From Bifidobacterium ramosum (GTDB lineage Bacteria > Actinomycetota > Actinomycetes > Actinomycetales > Bifidobacteriaceae): a DNA stretch of 64,000 nt. The notes below the pieces were generated by a model. It saw nothing but the letters and a program-made list of their open reading frames with translations. It searched no databases and was not told the DNA's origin. The stretch covers positions 186,001-250,000 of the forward strand of contig NZ_WBSM01000001.1 in the NCBI RefSeq assembly GCF_009299505.1, in the 5' to 3' direction. Shown here piece by piece: positions 9,161 through 19,288 of the stretch. Position 1 is the first letter of the stretch, and every line of letters begins with the position of its first letter. The position numbers and the translations under genes were made by a program.

Positions 9161-10720
9161 GTGAATACCGAAACGATGATGCCGATGTCGCTTGAGGAGA
9201 TCGCGCACGCGGTCGGCGGCACGCTCGTACGGGTGCCGCAGGGCGTCGCGACGGATCGGCCGGTGGCGACCGGCGCCGTGAGCGACTCGCGGCAGGCGAC
9301 GACGGGCACCGTGTTCGTCGCGATCAAGGGCGAGCGCGTGGACGGCCACGCCTTCCTTGCCGACGTGGCGGCGAAGGGCGCCGCGTGCGCACTGGTCGAT
9401 CATGAGGTCGACGCGCCGCTCGCGCAGATCGTGGTGAGCGATACGGTCGACGCGCTCGGCCTGCTCGCCAAGCACAACATCGCGCGCCGCCGCGCGCTCG
9501 GCACGCCGTTCTCCATCGTCGGCATCACCGGCTCGGTCGGCAAGACCACCACGAAGGACCTGCTCGCCGCGCTGCTCGGCGACATGGGCCCGACCGTCGC
9601 GCCGATCGGCTCGTTCAACAACGAGATCGGCCTGCCGCTCACCGCGCTCAAGGTCAACGCCGGCACGCGCTTCTTCGTGGCCGAAATGGGTGCGAGCCAC
9701 ATCGGCGAAATCGCGCGCCTGACCACCATCGCGCCGCCCGACGTGGCCGTGGTGCTCAAGGTCGGCTGCGCGCATCTGGGCGAGTTCGGCTCGGTCGAAC
9801 GCATCGCGCAGGCCAAAAGCGAAATCGTGCAGGGCCTGCTGCCCGGCGGCGTGAGCGTCCTCAACGCCGACGATCCGCACGTCGCCGCGATGGCGGCGCT
9901 CGCGCCCGGCGCGGTGCGCTGGTTCGGCGTCACGGACGCCGTCGCCGACGTGTCCGGCACGACGCTTACCGCCGGCGACATCACGCAGGACGACACCGGA
10001 CGTCCGCGCTTCACGCTGTCCGTGACGGACACGGCCTCGACGGACGATGCCGTGACGGACGCCGCCGCACGTCATGAGACGACCAAGACGACGTCGGTCA
10101 CGCTCGGCATCCGCGGACGACACAACGTCATGAACGCGCTGGCCGCGTCCAGCGTCGCCCTGTACTTCGGCATGCCGCTCGCGCGCGTCGCCGAGCTCCT
10201 CGCCGCGCAAAACCACATCAGCGCGCATCGCATGGCCGTCTCCACGGTCAGCCGCGGCGACGCGACCTTCACACTGATCGACGATTCGTTCAACGCCAAC
10301 CCGGACTCGATGCGCGCCGGTCTCGACGGCCTGGCCGCATGGCACGCGGGGGAGGACCCGCAGCCGTTCCGCATCGCCGTGCTCGGCGCGATGCTCGAAC
10401 TGGGCGGCGACGAGGACCGGCTGCACCGCGACATGGGCCGTTACGCGGTCAACGTCGGTGCGGACGCCGTCATCGCGGTCGGCGGCGTCGACCCGCATCT
10501 CGACGAGCTCGCCGGTGCGCTGGCCGACGGCGCACGGCAGGCCCGCGGCGGGACCGACGCCCCGTCGATCGACTGGGCGCACACGGCCGACGAGGCCGAC
10601 GCGCTGGTCATGCGGCTCGCGGCGGACGCGCACGGGCGCGAACCGGTCGTGCTGCTCAAGGGATCGCACGCCTCCGGCCTGAGCGCGCTGGCGTCGCGGT
10701 GGGCGCCGGCCGGCGTCTGA
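9161..10720 (+). CDS. murF: UDP-MurNAc-tripeptide:D-alanyl-D-alanine ligase
   Basis: 519 residues. It adds D-Ala-D-Ala to the UDP-muramyl tripeptide with ATP in the cytoplasm. The N-terminal domain carries SDSRQATTGTVFVAIKGERVDGH; the ATP loop is GITGSVGKTTTKD (121-133); SFNNEIGLPLT and FVAEMGASHIGEI follow; the C-terminal domain has DDSFNANPDSMRAGLDGL and AVLGAMLELG. An insertion of about 40 residues near 285-310, rich in Thr/Asp, adds to the length. The start is GTG 9161, after GAGGAACGAC; in-frame ATG 9176 is an alternative. Confidence 0.94.
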   Translation: MNTETMMPMSLEEIAHAVGGTLVRVPQGVATDRPVATGAVSDSRQATTGTVFVAIKGERVDGHAFLADVAAKGAACALVDHEVDAPLAQIVVSDTVDALGLLAKHNIARRRALGTPFSIVGITGSVGKTTTKDLLAALLGDMGPTVAPIGSFNNEIGLPLTALKVNAGTRFFVAEMGASHIGEIARLTTIAPPDVAVVLKVGCAHLGEFGSVERIAQAKSEIVQGLLPGGVSVLNADDPHVAAMAALAPGAVRWFGVTDAVADVSGTTLTAGDITQDDTGRPRFTLSVTDTASTDDAVTDAAARHETTKTTSVTLGIRGRHNVMNALAASSVALYFGMPLARVAELLAAQNHISAHRMAVSTVSRGDATFTLIDDSFNANPDSMRAGLDGLAAWHAGEDPQPFRIAVLGAMLELGGDEDRLHRDMGRYAVNVGADAVIAVGGVDPHLDELAGALADGARQARGGTDAPSIDWAHTADEADALVMRLAADAHGREPVVLLKGSHASGLSALASRWAPAGV

Positions 10721-10790
10721 GCCGAGCCGAGACGGCGTCCGGAAATAGAACACACGGAGTCTTCGAAGAGTCGAACCGGGAGAGGAAACC

Positions 10791-11891
10791 ATGATCGCAC
10801 TCATCATCGGCATGCTGGTGTCGCTGATCGTCACCATGATCGGCACACCGATGCTGATCCGTCTGGTCCACAAGCTGCACTACGGGCAGTACATCCGCCA
10901 GGACGGGCCGAAATCGCATCAGATCAAACGCGGCACGCCCACGCTCGGCGGCGTGGTCATCAACTTCGCGGTGCTGCTCGGCTGGGCCGCCTCCGCGCTG
11001 TACCGCTACGTCAACTCGGGCAGCGTGCCGTCGTGGTCGGCCGTGCTCGTGCTGTTCGCCATGTTCTCGATGGGCTGCCTCGGCTTCGTCGACGACTTCG
11101 CGAAGGTCCGCAAGAAGCAGAACGAGGGCCTGACCGTCGCCGGCAAGTTCATCGGCCAGTTCATCCTCGCCACGATCTACGCGGTGCTCGCGCTCATCAT
11201 CCCCACCAAATCGGGCTTCCCGAGCGCGCAGGCCGGCATGAGCTTCATCGAGACGCCGTTCTTCAGCTTCGAATTCGCCGGCCGGCTCGTGTCGATCATC
11301 CTGTTCGTCGTCTGGGTGAACTTCCTCATGGCCGCGTGGACGAACGCGGTGAACCTCACCGACGGGCTTGACGGCTTGGCGGCCGGCTCGTCGATGATCT
11401 CGTTCGCCGGCTACGCGATGATCGCGTTCTGGGAGTCCTACCACATCAAGGGCGGCACGCACCAGGGCTTCTCGTACGCGGTGTCCGACCCGCTCGACCT
11501 GACCATCATCGCCGTGTGCGCGGCCGTCGCCTGCTTCGGGTTCCTGTGGTACAACTCGAACCCGGCCACGATCTTCATGGGCGACACCGGTTCGCTCGCG
11601 CTCGGCGGCCTGTTCGCCGCGATGTCGATCGCCACGCATACCGAATTCCTCGCCGTGATCCTCGGCGGACTGTACGTGATCGAGGCCATGAGCGACGTGA
11701 TCCAGGTCGGCTCGTTCAAGATGACGCACAAGCGCGTGTTCAAGATGGCGCCGATCCACCACCACTTCGAGCTGTGCGGCTGGACCGAGACGAAGGTCGT
11801 GGTGCGCTTCTGGATGGTCGAACTGCTGTTCGTGCTGTGCGGACTTATGATTTTCTACGGCGATTGGGTCGCGCGCTCCGGCCTGCTGTGA
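10791..11891 (+). CDS. mraY: Phospho-N-acetylmuramoyl-pentapeptide transferase
   Basis: 366 residues, with about ten membrane segments. It transfers phospho-MurNAc-pentapeptide to undecaprenyl phosphate to make lipid I. Family signatures present: IKRGTPTLGGV near the start, the Asp pair in GFVDDFAKVRKKQN, NLTDGLDGLAAG, MGDTGSLALGG and the cytoplasmic APIHHHFEL loop. ATG 10791 follows GGGAGAGGAAACC. It lies in the standard murF-mraY-murD order. Confidence 0.96.
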   Translation: MIALIIGMLVSLIVTMIGTPMLIRLVHKLHYGQYIRQDGPKSHQIKRGTPTLGGVVINFAVLLGWAASALYRYVNSGSVPSWSAVLVLFAMFSMGCLGFVDDFAKVRKKQNEGLTVAGKFIGQFILATIYAVLALIIPTKSGFPSAQAGMSFIETPFFSFEFAGRLVSIILFVVWVNFLMAAWTNAVNLTDGLDGLAAGSSMISFAGYAMIAFWESYHIKGGTHQGFSYAVSDPLDLTIIAVCAAVACFGFLWYNSNPATIFMGDTGSLALGGLFAAMSIATHTEFLAVILGGLYVIEAMSDVIQVGSFKMTHKRVFKMAPIHHHFELCGWTETKVVVRFWMVELLFVLCGLMIFYGDWVARSGLL

Positions 11892-11975
11892 CGGATGGCC
11901 GCGGCCGAGGCCGTGCGCGCTGCGATCGGCCGGCATGCCGTGCGTGTGTCGGGAACGAACGAATCGAGGATGGAT

Positions 11976-13409
11976 ATGGAACTGCATGACAAAACGGTGA
12001 TGGTGGCCGGGCTCGGCGTGTCCGGCCGAGGCATGATGGAGGTGCTGCGCACGCGCGCGGCGAAGGCGTTCAGCGTGGACGAACGCAACGAGCACGCCGA
12101 CCTGCATTCGTTCGACGACGTCGACTGGGAGCATGTCGATCTCGTGTGCACGTCGCCGGTGTTCAACCCGCGCACCCCGTTCATCCTCGAGGCGCAGCGC
12201 CGCGGCATCCCGGTGATCAGCGAGGTCGAACTCGCCTGGATGCTGCGTGCCGACCGCGACGGCAAGGGCGCACACGCCGGCTGGATCGGCATCACCGGCA
12301 CCAACGGCAAGACGTCCACCACCGAAATGACCTCCGAGATGCTCACCGCATGCGGCCTCGACGCTCCCGCGGTCGGCAACATCGGCAAATCCGTCTCCCA
12401 TGCCGCCGTCGAACCGGAACACGACGTGCTGTGCGTCGAATTGAGCTCCTTCCAGCTGCACTTCACGTATTCGCTGGCGCTCGACTGCGCGGTCATCACC
12501 AACATCGCCGACGACCACCTCGACTGGCACGGTGGCATCGACAACTACGCCGCCGACAAGGCCAAGGTCTTCCACGGCGTCACCCGCACGCTCGTCTACA
12601 ACGCCGACGACGCGCGCGTCTCCGGGCTCGCGGCCGCGGCCGAGACCGCGCCGGGCTGCCGTAAGGTCGGCTTCACGCTGCATGAGCCGACCGCCGGCCA
12701 GATCGGCGTGAAGGACGGCTGGATCGTCGATATGAGCGGCGTCGCCGGCGCCGCGCCCGGCGAGGAGGAACGCATCGCGCCGGTCGCCGAATTCACGCAT
12801 CTGACCGAACCGGACGGCACCGTCTACCCGCATCTGCTCGCCGACGCGCTCACCGCGCTGGCCCTCGCGCTCGGCTACGGCGCCGACCGCGACACCGCCG
12901 TGCGCGCGCTGCAGGGTTTCGCACCCGGCGGCCACCGCATCCAGACCGTCGCCACCGCGTCGCTGGCCGACGGCGGCACGGTGCGCTTCGTCGACGATTC
13001 CAAGGCCACCAATGCGCACGCGGCCAACGCGTCACTGAGCAGCTTCGGTCCGAAGTCCGTCGTTTGGATCGCAGGCGGCCTCGCCAAGGGCAGCCGCTTC
13101 GAACGGCTCGTGGCCGATCAGGCGCACACCATCAAGGCCGCCGTCATCATCGGCAAGGACCAGCAGCCCATGCTCGACGCGTTCGCGGCCAGCGCGCCGG
13201 ACATCCCGCTGACCGTCATCGACCCGGCCGAGAACGACACCGTCATGGCGCGTGCGGTCGACGCCGCCGGCACGTACGCCACGGCCGGCGACGTGGTGCT
13301 CATGGCCCCGGCCTGCGCGTCGATGGACCAGTTCAAGTCGTATGCCGACCGCGGCGATCAGTTCGCGGCCGCGGCGACCCGTTGGGCGAGCGTGCATGGC
13401 GGGCGCTGA
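11976..13409 (+). CDS. murD: UDP-MurNAc-L-alanine:D-glutamate ligase
   Basis: 477 residues. It adds D-Glu to UDP-MurNAc-L-Ala with ATP. It has an N-terminal Rossmann domain ([17 protein letters not shown]), the P-loop [11 protein letters not shown] (105-115), [34 protein letters not shown], and a C-terminal domain with [13 protein letters not shown] and [23 protein letters not shown]. The start at ATG 11976 has GAGGA 5 nt upstream; the in-frame ATG at 11895 would add 27 residues that do not look like the family. It overlaps ftsW by 14 nt. Confidence 0.93.
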   Translation: MELHDKTVMVAGLGVSGRGMMEVLRTRAAKAFSVDERNEHADLHSFDDVDWEHVDLVCTSPVFNPRTPFILEAQRRGIPVISEVELAWMLRADRDGKGAHAGWIGITGTNGKTSTTEMTSEMLTACGLDAPAVGNIGKSVSHAAVEPEHDVLCVELSSFQLHFTYSLALDCAVITNIADDHLDWHGGIDNYAADKAKVFHGVTRTLVYNADDARVSGLAAAAETAPGCRKVGFTLHEPTAGQIGVKDGWIVDMSGVAGAAPGEEERIAPVAEFTHLTEPDGTVYPHLLADALTALALALGYGADRDTAVRALQGFAPGGHRIQTVATASLADGGTVRFVDDSKATNAHAANASLSSFGPKSVVWIAGGLAKGSRFERLVADQAHTIKAAVIIGKDQQPMLDAFAASAPDIPLTVIDPAENDTVMARAVDAAGTYATAGDVVLMAPACASMDQFKSYADRGDQFAAAATRWASVHGGR

Positions 13410-14790
13410 TCCGAAACGACGCGGCGGCCGCATCAGTATCGGCTCCGCGCGGCGTGCCGGCACGGCGAAGACCGGTGATCGGACGGCCGGCGGATCGGCC
13501 GCTCGATCGACTGACAAGCCGACCGCCAAGGCGACGTCGCGCCGATCCGTGTCCGGCGGAGCGCGCCCGACCCGAGGCGCCACGGCCAGCCCCACGCCGA
13601 CCATGCCGGCTGCCGACGGACCGGGCCGTACCGGTTTCGCCGGTTTCACCGGCATCCGTTCGCTGGTCAACCCGCTGTGGTGCTACCACGGGTTCATCGG
13701 CGCGGTGCTGGTACTGTGCTGCTTCGGCGTGATCATGGTGTTCTCGAGTTCGACCGTCACGCTGGTCGCCAGCGGCCTCAAACCGTGGCAGCGTGGTCTC
13801 AACCAGGGACTGTACTGCGGCGTCGGCCTGATCTGCGCGGCATTTCTGGCACGGCGAAGCGTGAAGTTCTACCGGCATGTCGCCGGCGGCGTCATGATCG
13901 GCTCGCTGGTATTGCAGATGCTGACGCTGACGCCGCTTGGCGTCGGCAGCGAAACCACCGGCAACAACGGTTGGATCGCCATCGGAGGATTCTCGATGCA
14001 GCCCGCCGAGGTGACCAAGCTCGCGCTGTGCCTGTGGCTGCCGATCGCACTGCACCGGTCCGCCAAGGCGTATCCGCGCGACGGGCTCAAGGCGTACGCG
14101 GTGCCGGGCGGCATGTACGTGGCGGCATTGGGACTGGTCATGCTCGGCAAGGATCTCGGCACGGCCATGATCCTCGTGTTCATCGGCGTCGTCGCGTTCC
14201 TGATCAGCGGTTTCCCGCTACGGTACATGGCGATGCTCGCCGGCGCGCTCGGCGCGGTCGTCGCCGTGCTGGTCATCAGCAGCCCCAACCGTCTCAACCG
14301 CGTGCTTGCCGCATATCAGGAATGCACCGACACGCAAGGCGTATGCTTCCAGTCCACGCATGCCAAATACGCGCTGGCATCCGGCGGGCTGCTCGGCGTG
14401 GGACTCGGCAACTCGCGCGAGAAATGGAACTACCTGCCCGAGGCGCACAACGACTTCATCTTCGCGATCATCGGCGAGGAGACCGGATTCATCGGCGCGG
14501 CCATCGTGATCCTCCTGTTCGTCGTGATCGGCTGGTGCCTGATCAGCGTCGCCATGCAGCTGGACGACCGGTGCTTTGCGACGTCGCTCGTGTGCGTCGC
14601 CGTCTGGCTGGTCGGTCAGGCGCTGGTGAACATCGGCGTGGTCGTCGGCATCTTCCCGGTGCTCGGCGTGCCGATGCCGTTCGTGTCCGCCGGCGGATCG
14701 TCGATGCTGATGTGCCTGTGCGCGGCCGGCGTCGCGGTCGCGATCATGCGGTCGCACCCGCAGGTCCGTGCCGAAGGACGATTGGACTAG
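13396..14790 (+). CDS. ftsW: Septal peptidoglycan glycosyltransferase FtsW
   Basis: 464 residues. It is a SEDS-family polymerase that works with FtsI to build septal glycan strands. An Arg/Ala/Thr-rich cytoplasmic N-terminus of about 75 residues is followed by about ten membrane segments. SEDS signatures visible: [73 protein letters not shown] and [17 protein letters not shown]. The start at 13396 lies within the end of murD. Confidence 0.94.
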   Translation: MAGADPKRRGGRISIGSARRAGTAKTGDRTAGGSAARSTDKPTAKATSRRSVSGGARPTRGATASPTPTMPAADGPGRTGFAGFTGIRSLVNPLWCYHGFIGAVLVLCCFGVIMVFSSSTVTLVASGLKPWQRGLNQGLYCGVGLICAAFLARRSVKFYRHVAGGVMIGSLVLQMLTLTPLGVGSETTGNNGWIAIGGFSMQPAEVTKLALCLWLPIALHRSAKAYPRDGLKAYAVPGGMYVAALGLVMLGKDLGTAMILVFIGVVAFLISGFPLRYMAMLAGALGAVVAVLVISSPNRLNRVLAAYQECTDTQGVCFQSTHAKYALASGGLLGVGLGNSREKWNYLPEAHNDFIFAIIGEETGFIGAAIVILLFVVIGWCLISVAMQLDDRCFATSLVCVAVWLVGQALVNIGVVVGIFPVLGVPMPFVSAGGSSMLMCLCAAGVAVAIMRSHPQVRAEGRLD

Positions 14791-14827
14791 GACGATCGAT
14801 CGGAGCGGAACGGCGTGCGGTCGCGTT

Positions 14828-14893
14828 CGACGCCGTGTCCGTGAGCAGGCGACGTTGCATCCGTAAGCCGGCGACGTTGCGTCCGTGAACTAA
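14828..14893 (+). repeat. Three tandem 22-bp repeats before murG
   Basis: Three imperfect 22-bp units run head to tail at 14828-14849, 14850-14871 and 14872-14893. Each begins CGACG and carries a TCCGTRA core. They fill the ftsW-murG gap and end 11 nt before the murG start, running into its ribosome-binding region. Confidence 0.75.
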
Positions 14894-14904
14894 GCTGAGG
14901 TGTT

Positions 14905-16074
14905 ATGAGTACTGGAGTTCGTCATATCGTTCTGGCCGGCGGCGGCACCGCCGGCCACGTCAATCCGCTGCTCGCCGTGGCCGCGGCGATCGGCCGCATC
15001 GACCCGCAAGCCAAGGTCAGCGTCATCGGCACGGCCGTCGGTCTGGAGCACGATCTCGTGCCGGCCGCCGGATACGAGATCGACACCATCGAGAAGGTGC
15101 CGTTCCCACGCCGCCCCAACCTCGACGCGCTGCGGTTCCCCGGCCGCTGGAAGCGCGAGACCGCGAAAGTCCACGATATTCTTACGCGTCGGCAGGCCGA
15201 CGTGGTCGTCGGATTCGGCGGTTACGCGTCCGCGCCCGTGTACGCGGCGGCGCACCGGATGGGCATTCCGATCGCCATCCACGAGCAGAACGCCCGCGCC
15301 GGCATGGCCAACAAGCTCGGTGCACGCTGGGCCGACTTCATCGGCACCGCCTATGAGAACACCGGGCTGAAATCCCGCAACGGCGCGCCCATCGAACGCG
15401 TCGGCCTGCCGTTGCGCCCCGCCATCGCCGACCTGTGCACACGGTTCAGCGCCGACCGCGTCGCCGTACGCGACGAGGCCGCGGCCACGCTCGGCGTCGA
15501 CCCGACCCGACCGCTCGTGCTCGTCACCGGCGGTTCGCTCGGCGCGTTGAGCCTCAACCGTGCCGTGTCCGGCGCCGCAGCCGACCTGCTCAAACATGCG
15601 CAGGTCATCCACCTGACCGGCCGCGGCAAGATCGACGAAGTGCGCGCCACCGTCGCCGAACAGGCCGGTGCATCGGCCTTGTCCGGACTGTTCGACCAGG
15701 CCACCGGCGGCGACTACCACGTCGCCGAATACCTCGAACGCATCGATCTCGCATTCGCCTGCGCCGCGCTCGTGATCTGCCGCGCCGGTGCCGGCTCCGT
15801 GTCCGAACTCGCCGCGCTCGGCCTGCCCGCCGTCTACGTGCCGCTGCCGATCGGCAACGGCGAACAGCGGTTCAATGCGCAGCCGGTCGTCGCAGCGGGC
15901 GGCGGACTCATGGTCGCCGACCGCGACTGCACGCCGGCATGGATCCGCGAACACGTGCCCACGCTGCTGGCCGATCCGATCAAACTGCGGCAGTTCGGCG
16001 AAAAAGCTTGGAATTACGGCATCCGCGACGCGGCCGACATCATGGCCCGCAAGGTGCTGGAACTGGCGAAATAA
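14905..16074 (+). CDS. murG: Lipid II synthase MurG (GlcNAc transferase)
   Basis: 389 residues. It is a peripheral membrane GT28 enzyme that adds GlcNAc to lipid I, making lipid II. It has the N-terminal [15 protein letters not shown] loop, [39 protein letters not shown], the UDP-binding [15 protein letters not shown] and the C-terminal [24 protein letters not shown] block with the donor-binding Glu. ATG 14905 follows GAGG. Confidence 0.96.
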   Translation: MSTGVRHIVLAGGGTAGHVNPLLAVAAAIGRIDPQAKVSVIGTAVGLEHDLVPAAGYEIDTIEKVPFPRRPNLDALRFPGRWKRETAKVHDILTRRQADVVVGFGGYASAPVYAAAHRMGIPIAIHEQNARAGMANKLGARWADFIGTAYENTGLKSRNGAPIERVGLPLRPAIADLCTRFSADRVAVRDEAAATLGVDPTRPLVLVTGGSLGALSLNRAVSGAAADLLKHAQVIHLTGRGKIDEVRATVAEQAGASALSGLFDQATGGDYHVAEYLERIDLAFACAALVICRAGAGSVSELAALGLPAVYVPLPIGNGEQRFNAQPVVAAGGGLMVADRDCTPAWIREHVPTLLADPIKLRQFGEKAWNYGIRDAADIMARKVLELAK

Positions 16075-16089
16075 CAAAGGAGCATACCG

Positions 16090-17748
16090 TTGAGCGATAT
16101 CAACCAGGACGACATGGCCGTCCTCGACCCCACGCACGCCGCGTTCGGCGCGGACGACACGGTGCACGGCCTCGGCCGCACGCATTTCATCGGCATCGGG
16201 GGAGCGGGCATGAGCGTGCTCGCCGAAATGCTGCATGAACAGGGCGTCGAGGTCGACGGATCCGACCGCGAACGCAGCGCCAAAACCGACCGCCTCGCCT
16301 CGCTCGGCATCGCCGTCGCATTCGGCCAGCGCGCCGAAAACGTCGCCGGCGCGTCCACGGTCGTCTACTCCAGCGCCATCAAGCCGGACAATCCCGAAAT
16401 CGTCGCCGCGCACCAGGCCGGCGCACATATCGTGCACCGCAGCGACATCCTCGCGCTGCTCATGAACGGCCGACGCGCCGTGACCGTCGCCGGCGCGCAC
16501 GGCAAGACCACCACCAGTTCGATGATCGCCCATGTGCTCACCCACGCCGGTACCGGCGCGCTCGCCGATCCGAGCTACGCGATCGGCGGCTCCATCCAGG
16601 GGCCGGACGGCCGGACGATCGACGGCGGCCACGCCGGCAAAGGCGACGTGCTTGTCGCCGAGGCCGACGAGTCCGACGGCAGCTTCGAAAAATACCGTCC
16701 GACCATCGCCGTCATCACCAACGCCGAACCCGATCACCTCGACCATTACGGCACCGCGGCCAACTATCACGCCGCATTCGTCGAGCACGCCGGCCACGCC
16801 CAGGCGCACGTGGTGATGTGCGTGGACGACGAAGGCGCGCTCACCGTGCTGCGTGCGCTCGACCCGGCCGTCGCGGCGCGCGTCATCGCCTACTCGACCC
16901 GGGACGCCGCACAGATCGGCGACCTCAACGGCGCGACGTTCGTGCGCATCGCCTCCGAAAGCGAGCATGCGGGCAGCGGTGCGGAACGGTTCGCCATCGA
17001 CCTGCCGGCGGCCATCGTCGGCGGCGACGGGCTGCGGCTGCCGGTCAGCCTGATCGTCCCCGGCATCCACAACGCGCGCAACGCCACCGCAGCCATCGTC
17101 ACGGCCGTCCTGCTTGGCATGGATCCGCAGGCCGCGGCCACGGCGGTCGGCACCTTCCTCGGCGCGGCGCGGCGTTTCCAGATCCGCGGCACCGTCGCGC
17201 AGGTCACCGTCGTCGACGACTACGCCCACCATCCGACCGAGATCGCCGCGCTGCTCGACGCCGCACGCCGCCGCTACCCGGGCTCGACGCTGCACGTGCT
17301 GTTCCAGCCGCATCTGTTCTCGCGCACGAAGTTCTTCGCCCGCGAGTTCGCCGAAGCGCTCGCCAAGGCCGACGACGTGATCATCACCGGCATCTTCCCG
17401 GCGCGCGAAAAGCAGGAGGACTTCCCGGACATCACCGCGCGCACCATCGTGGACGCGGCCGCAGGACTGCCGCACGAGCCGGCGGACCATTGGATCTCGG
17501 CCGTCGACGACATGCGCACGGCCGCGCAGATGCTCGCCATGCGCGCGCACCACGGCGACGTGATCTTCACCGTCGGGGCGGGCGACATCACGGCGATGGG
17601 CGACGTGCTGCTGCATGCGCTCGCCGCGCATCGGTTCGACTGCCCGACCGGCGACGGGGACACGGTCGTCACGTCCGATGTCGCCGGCGTCGCTGCTGCT
17701 GGTATTGGTACTGATGATGCCGCGAGCGGCGCAACGGACGGATGCTGA
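16090..17748 (+). CDS. murC: UDP-N-acetylmuramate:L-alanine ligase
   Basis: 552 residues. It joins L-Ala to UDP-MurNAc, the first peptide step. N-terminal HFIGIGGAGMSVLAEMLHEQGVEVDGSD, P-loop AGAHGKTTTSS (134-144), EADESDGSFEKYRPTIAVITNAEPDHLDHYG, and C-terminal VDDYAHHPTEIAALLDAAR and FQPHLFSRTKFF are all present. The start is TTG 16090, supported by AAAGGAG 7 nt upstream and by the distance to the murG stop. The last 30 residues are an unconserved Ala/Asp/Thr tail. It overlaps ftsQ by one base. Confidence 0.94.
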   Translation: MSDINQDDMAVLDPTHAAFGADDTVHGLGRTHFIGIGGAGMSVLAEMLHEQGVEVDGSDRERSAKTDRLASLGIAVAFGQRAENVAGASTVVYSSAIKPDNPEIVAAHQAGAHIVHRSDILALLMNGRRAVTVAGAHGKTTTSSMIAHVLTHAGTGALADPSYAIGGSIQGPDGRTIDGGHAGKGDVLVAEADESDGSFEKYRPTIAVITNAEPDHLDHYGTAANYHAAFVEHAGHAQAHVVMCVDDEGALTVLRALDPAVAARVIAYSTRDAAQIGDLNGATFVRIASESEHAGSGAERFAIDLPAAIVGGDGLRLPVSLIVPGIHNARNATAAIVTAVLLGMDPQAAATAVGTFLGAARRFQIRGTVAQVTVVDDYAHHPTEIAALLDAARRRYPGSTLHVLFQPHLFSRTKFFAREFAEALAKADDVIITGIFPAREKQEDFPDITARTIVDAAAGLPHEPADHWISAVDDMRTAAQMLAMRAHHGDVIFTVGAGDITAMGDVLLHALAAHRFDCPTGDGDTVVTSDVAGVAAAGIGTDDAASGATDGC

Positions 17749-18938
17749 TGGGTCGCAGGATCGTCAGTTCATCCGACGAGCCGCATGGCGGATCGCACGA
17801 TGTGGCGCGCGAGGTCGCCTCGCATGACGTTCGTCGTGCGGACGGCGCCTCCGGTGCGGATGGCACGCGGCGGACCCGGACGTCGCGCTCGTCGCGCACC
17901 GCGCGTTCACGTACGGCGTCCGGGACTGCCGGCGCCGCCGGTCCATCGTCCGGCGACGACACGACGATCGCCGAACGTCAGCGTTCGCATACCGCGCGTA
18001 CCGTCTCGTCGGCGGGAGAACGTGCCGGTGCGCGTCATGGCGGCAACGATCGGACGGGCGCCCGCCGCAACGGCACGGCGATCCGCGAGGGCTTCGTGGA
18101 TGCGCGACGCATGCCCAGCGAGGACGTCGTGTCCAAAACGCTGCGCGAGACAGCAGGTACGCTCGGCATCCCCACGCGGCCGAAGGTCGTGGATTTCAGC
18201 GCCCGGCTCAAGGAGCATCGCAGGGCCAACGCGCGCATCATCGCGGTGCGCGTGGCCGCCGGCGTCGCCGCGCTCGGCGTCGCGGTGGCGTTGATATGGC
18301 TGCTGTTCTTCTCGACCGTGTTTCGTCTCGAAACGGCGAACATCAGCGTGAGCGGCGGCAACGAATGGGTGAGCCGCAGCCAGATCCTCGCCATCGCCGA
18401 CAAGCAGTCGGGCAAATCGCTGCTGCTCGTCTCGTCGCACGACGTCGTCGCGCAGCTGACGAACATCCCCGGCGTCACCGAGGCCAGCGTATCCAAGCGG
18501 TTCCCGGACGGGCTGTCGGTCAGCGTGAAGGCGCAGCAGCCGGCCGCGATGCTCAAGGACTCCGGCAGTCAGATGGTGGCGGTCGACAGCAAGGCGCGCG
18601 TGCTCAACAAGGTGGGCGGCGCGTCGACCGACGGCATCCCGGTTATCCAGGTGCGCAACGTCGACAGTGCGTTGGGCAGCGCGGCCGTCAAGGAGGCTCT
18701 GACCATCCTCGGCAGTCTGCCCGACTCGATGCGCGCGAGCATCACCAAGGTCACCGCCGCCACGCAGGACTCCATCACCACGGAGCTCAACGGCGGCGAG
18801 CACGTGGTGGTCTGGGGCGACTCCTCGGATCTCGAGCTCAAGCAGGCCATCGTCGACAAGATCCTGGGCGATCCGAAGGTGATCGGCGACAAGACGCAGG
18901 TCGACGTCTCCGCCCCCTCGCGTCCCATCATCAAGTAG
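17748..18938 (+). CDS. ftsQ: Cell division protein FtsQ (POTRA domain)
   Basis: 396 residues. A very long, basic and Ser/Thr/Gly-rich cytoplasmic region (about 1-160) precedes one membrane segment (RVAAGVAALGVAVALIWLLFF, about 169-190). A POTRA domain follows (FRLETANISVSGGNEWVSRSQILAIAD..GKSLLLV), then the FtsQ domain with VTEASVSKRFPDGLSVSVKAQQPAA. It anchors FtsL/DivIC in the divisome. ATG 17748 overlaps the murC stop (TGATG); ATG 17742 is possible. It is the last gene of the dcw cluster here; ftsA and ftsZ do not follow. Confidence 0.9.
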   Translation: MGRRIVSSSDEPHGGSHDVAREVASHDVRRADGASGADGTRRTRTSRSSRTARSRTASGTAGAAGPSSGDDTTIAERQRSHTARTVSSAGERAGARHGGNDRTGARRNGTAIREGFVDARRMPSEDVVSKTLRETAGTLGIPTRPKVVDFSARLKEHRRANARIIAVRVAAGVAALGVAVALIWLLFFSTVFRLETANISVSGGNEWVSRSQILAIADKQSGKSLLLVSSHDVVAQLTNIPGVTEASVSKRFPDGLSVSVKAQQPAAMLKDSGSQMVAVDSKARVLNKVGGASTDGIPVIQVRNVDSALGSAAVKEALTILGSLPDSMRASITKVTAATQDSITTELNGGEHVVVWGDSSDLELKQAIVDKILGDPKVIGDKTQVDVSAPSRPIIK

Positions 18939-18967
18939 CGGCTGCCGACGCCCTCGCTTCTCAACTC

Positions 18968-19015
18968 AACGGACATCCAGCCGATTTGGTATGTGCAATC
19001 GGCTGTATGTCCGTT
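18968..19015. repeat. 48-bp palindromic element, copy 1
   Basis: This copy has arms AACGGACATCCAGCCGATT and AATCGGCTGTATGTCCGTT, with one C/T arm mismatch. It belongs to a family of nine 48-bp hairpin repeats in intergenic regions of this window. It is an inverted duplicate of copy 2. Confidence 0.9.
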
Positions 19016-19018
19016 AAA

Positions 19019-19049
19019 GAAGCGGTTGAAGAAGCGGTTGAAGAAGCGG
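19019..19049 (+). repeat. 12-bp tandem repeat
   Basis: The unit GAAGCGGTTGAA is repeated about two and a half times between palindrome copies 1 and 2. Just downstream, GCGCGTCTGTCC also occurs twice (from about 19062). The 122-bp spacer between the palindromes is thus built of short duplications. Confidence 0.7.
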
Positions 19050-19137
19050 GGTCGAGGAAGGGGAGGCGCGTCTGTCCCAAGGAAGCGCGTCTGTCCTAGG
19101 GAAATGCGTCCGCCACAAGTATCCGGCCCCATATCCC

Positions 19138-19185
19138 AACGGACATACAGCCGATTCGGTATGCGAAATCGGCTGGATGTCCGTT
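19138..19185. repeat. 48-bp palindromic element, copy 2
   Basis: Arms AACGGACATACAGCCGATT and AATCGGCTGGATGTCCGTT. Its single arm mismatch (A/G) is the complement of that in copy 1, so the two are inverted copies of one another with different loops. Confidence 0.9.
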
Positions 19186-19220
19186 GAGGGGGAGCGGTGC
19201 GGGCGAGCGAGGTGAACGGG

Positions 19221-19249
19221 TTGACAGCGCTCATGATCGGCGGTATATT
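19221..19249 (+). promoter_or_regulatory. Sigma-70-type promoter of ssrA
   Basis: TTGACA (19221-19226), a 17-nt spacer and TATATT (19244-19249) form an almost perfect housekeeping promoter. It lies about 40 nt before the mature 5' end of tmRNA. Confidence 0.88.
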
Positions 19250-19288
19250 GAAATGTCCGTGCAAACGGATGCTTGATAATTCAAGATT

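Noticed and set aside
10656..13019. 787-residue minus-strand frame across mraY and murD
   Set aside because: It runs across several clear plus-strand genes and has no recognisable domain; high GC keeps the frame open.
14890..17631. 913-residue minus-strand frame opposite murG and murC
   Set aside because: Shadow frame; both plus-strand genes carry full catalytic motifs.
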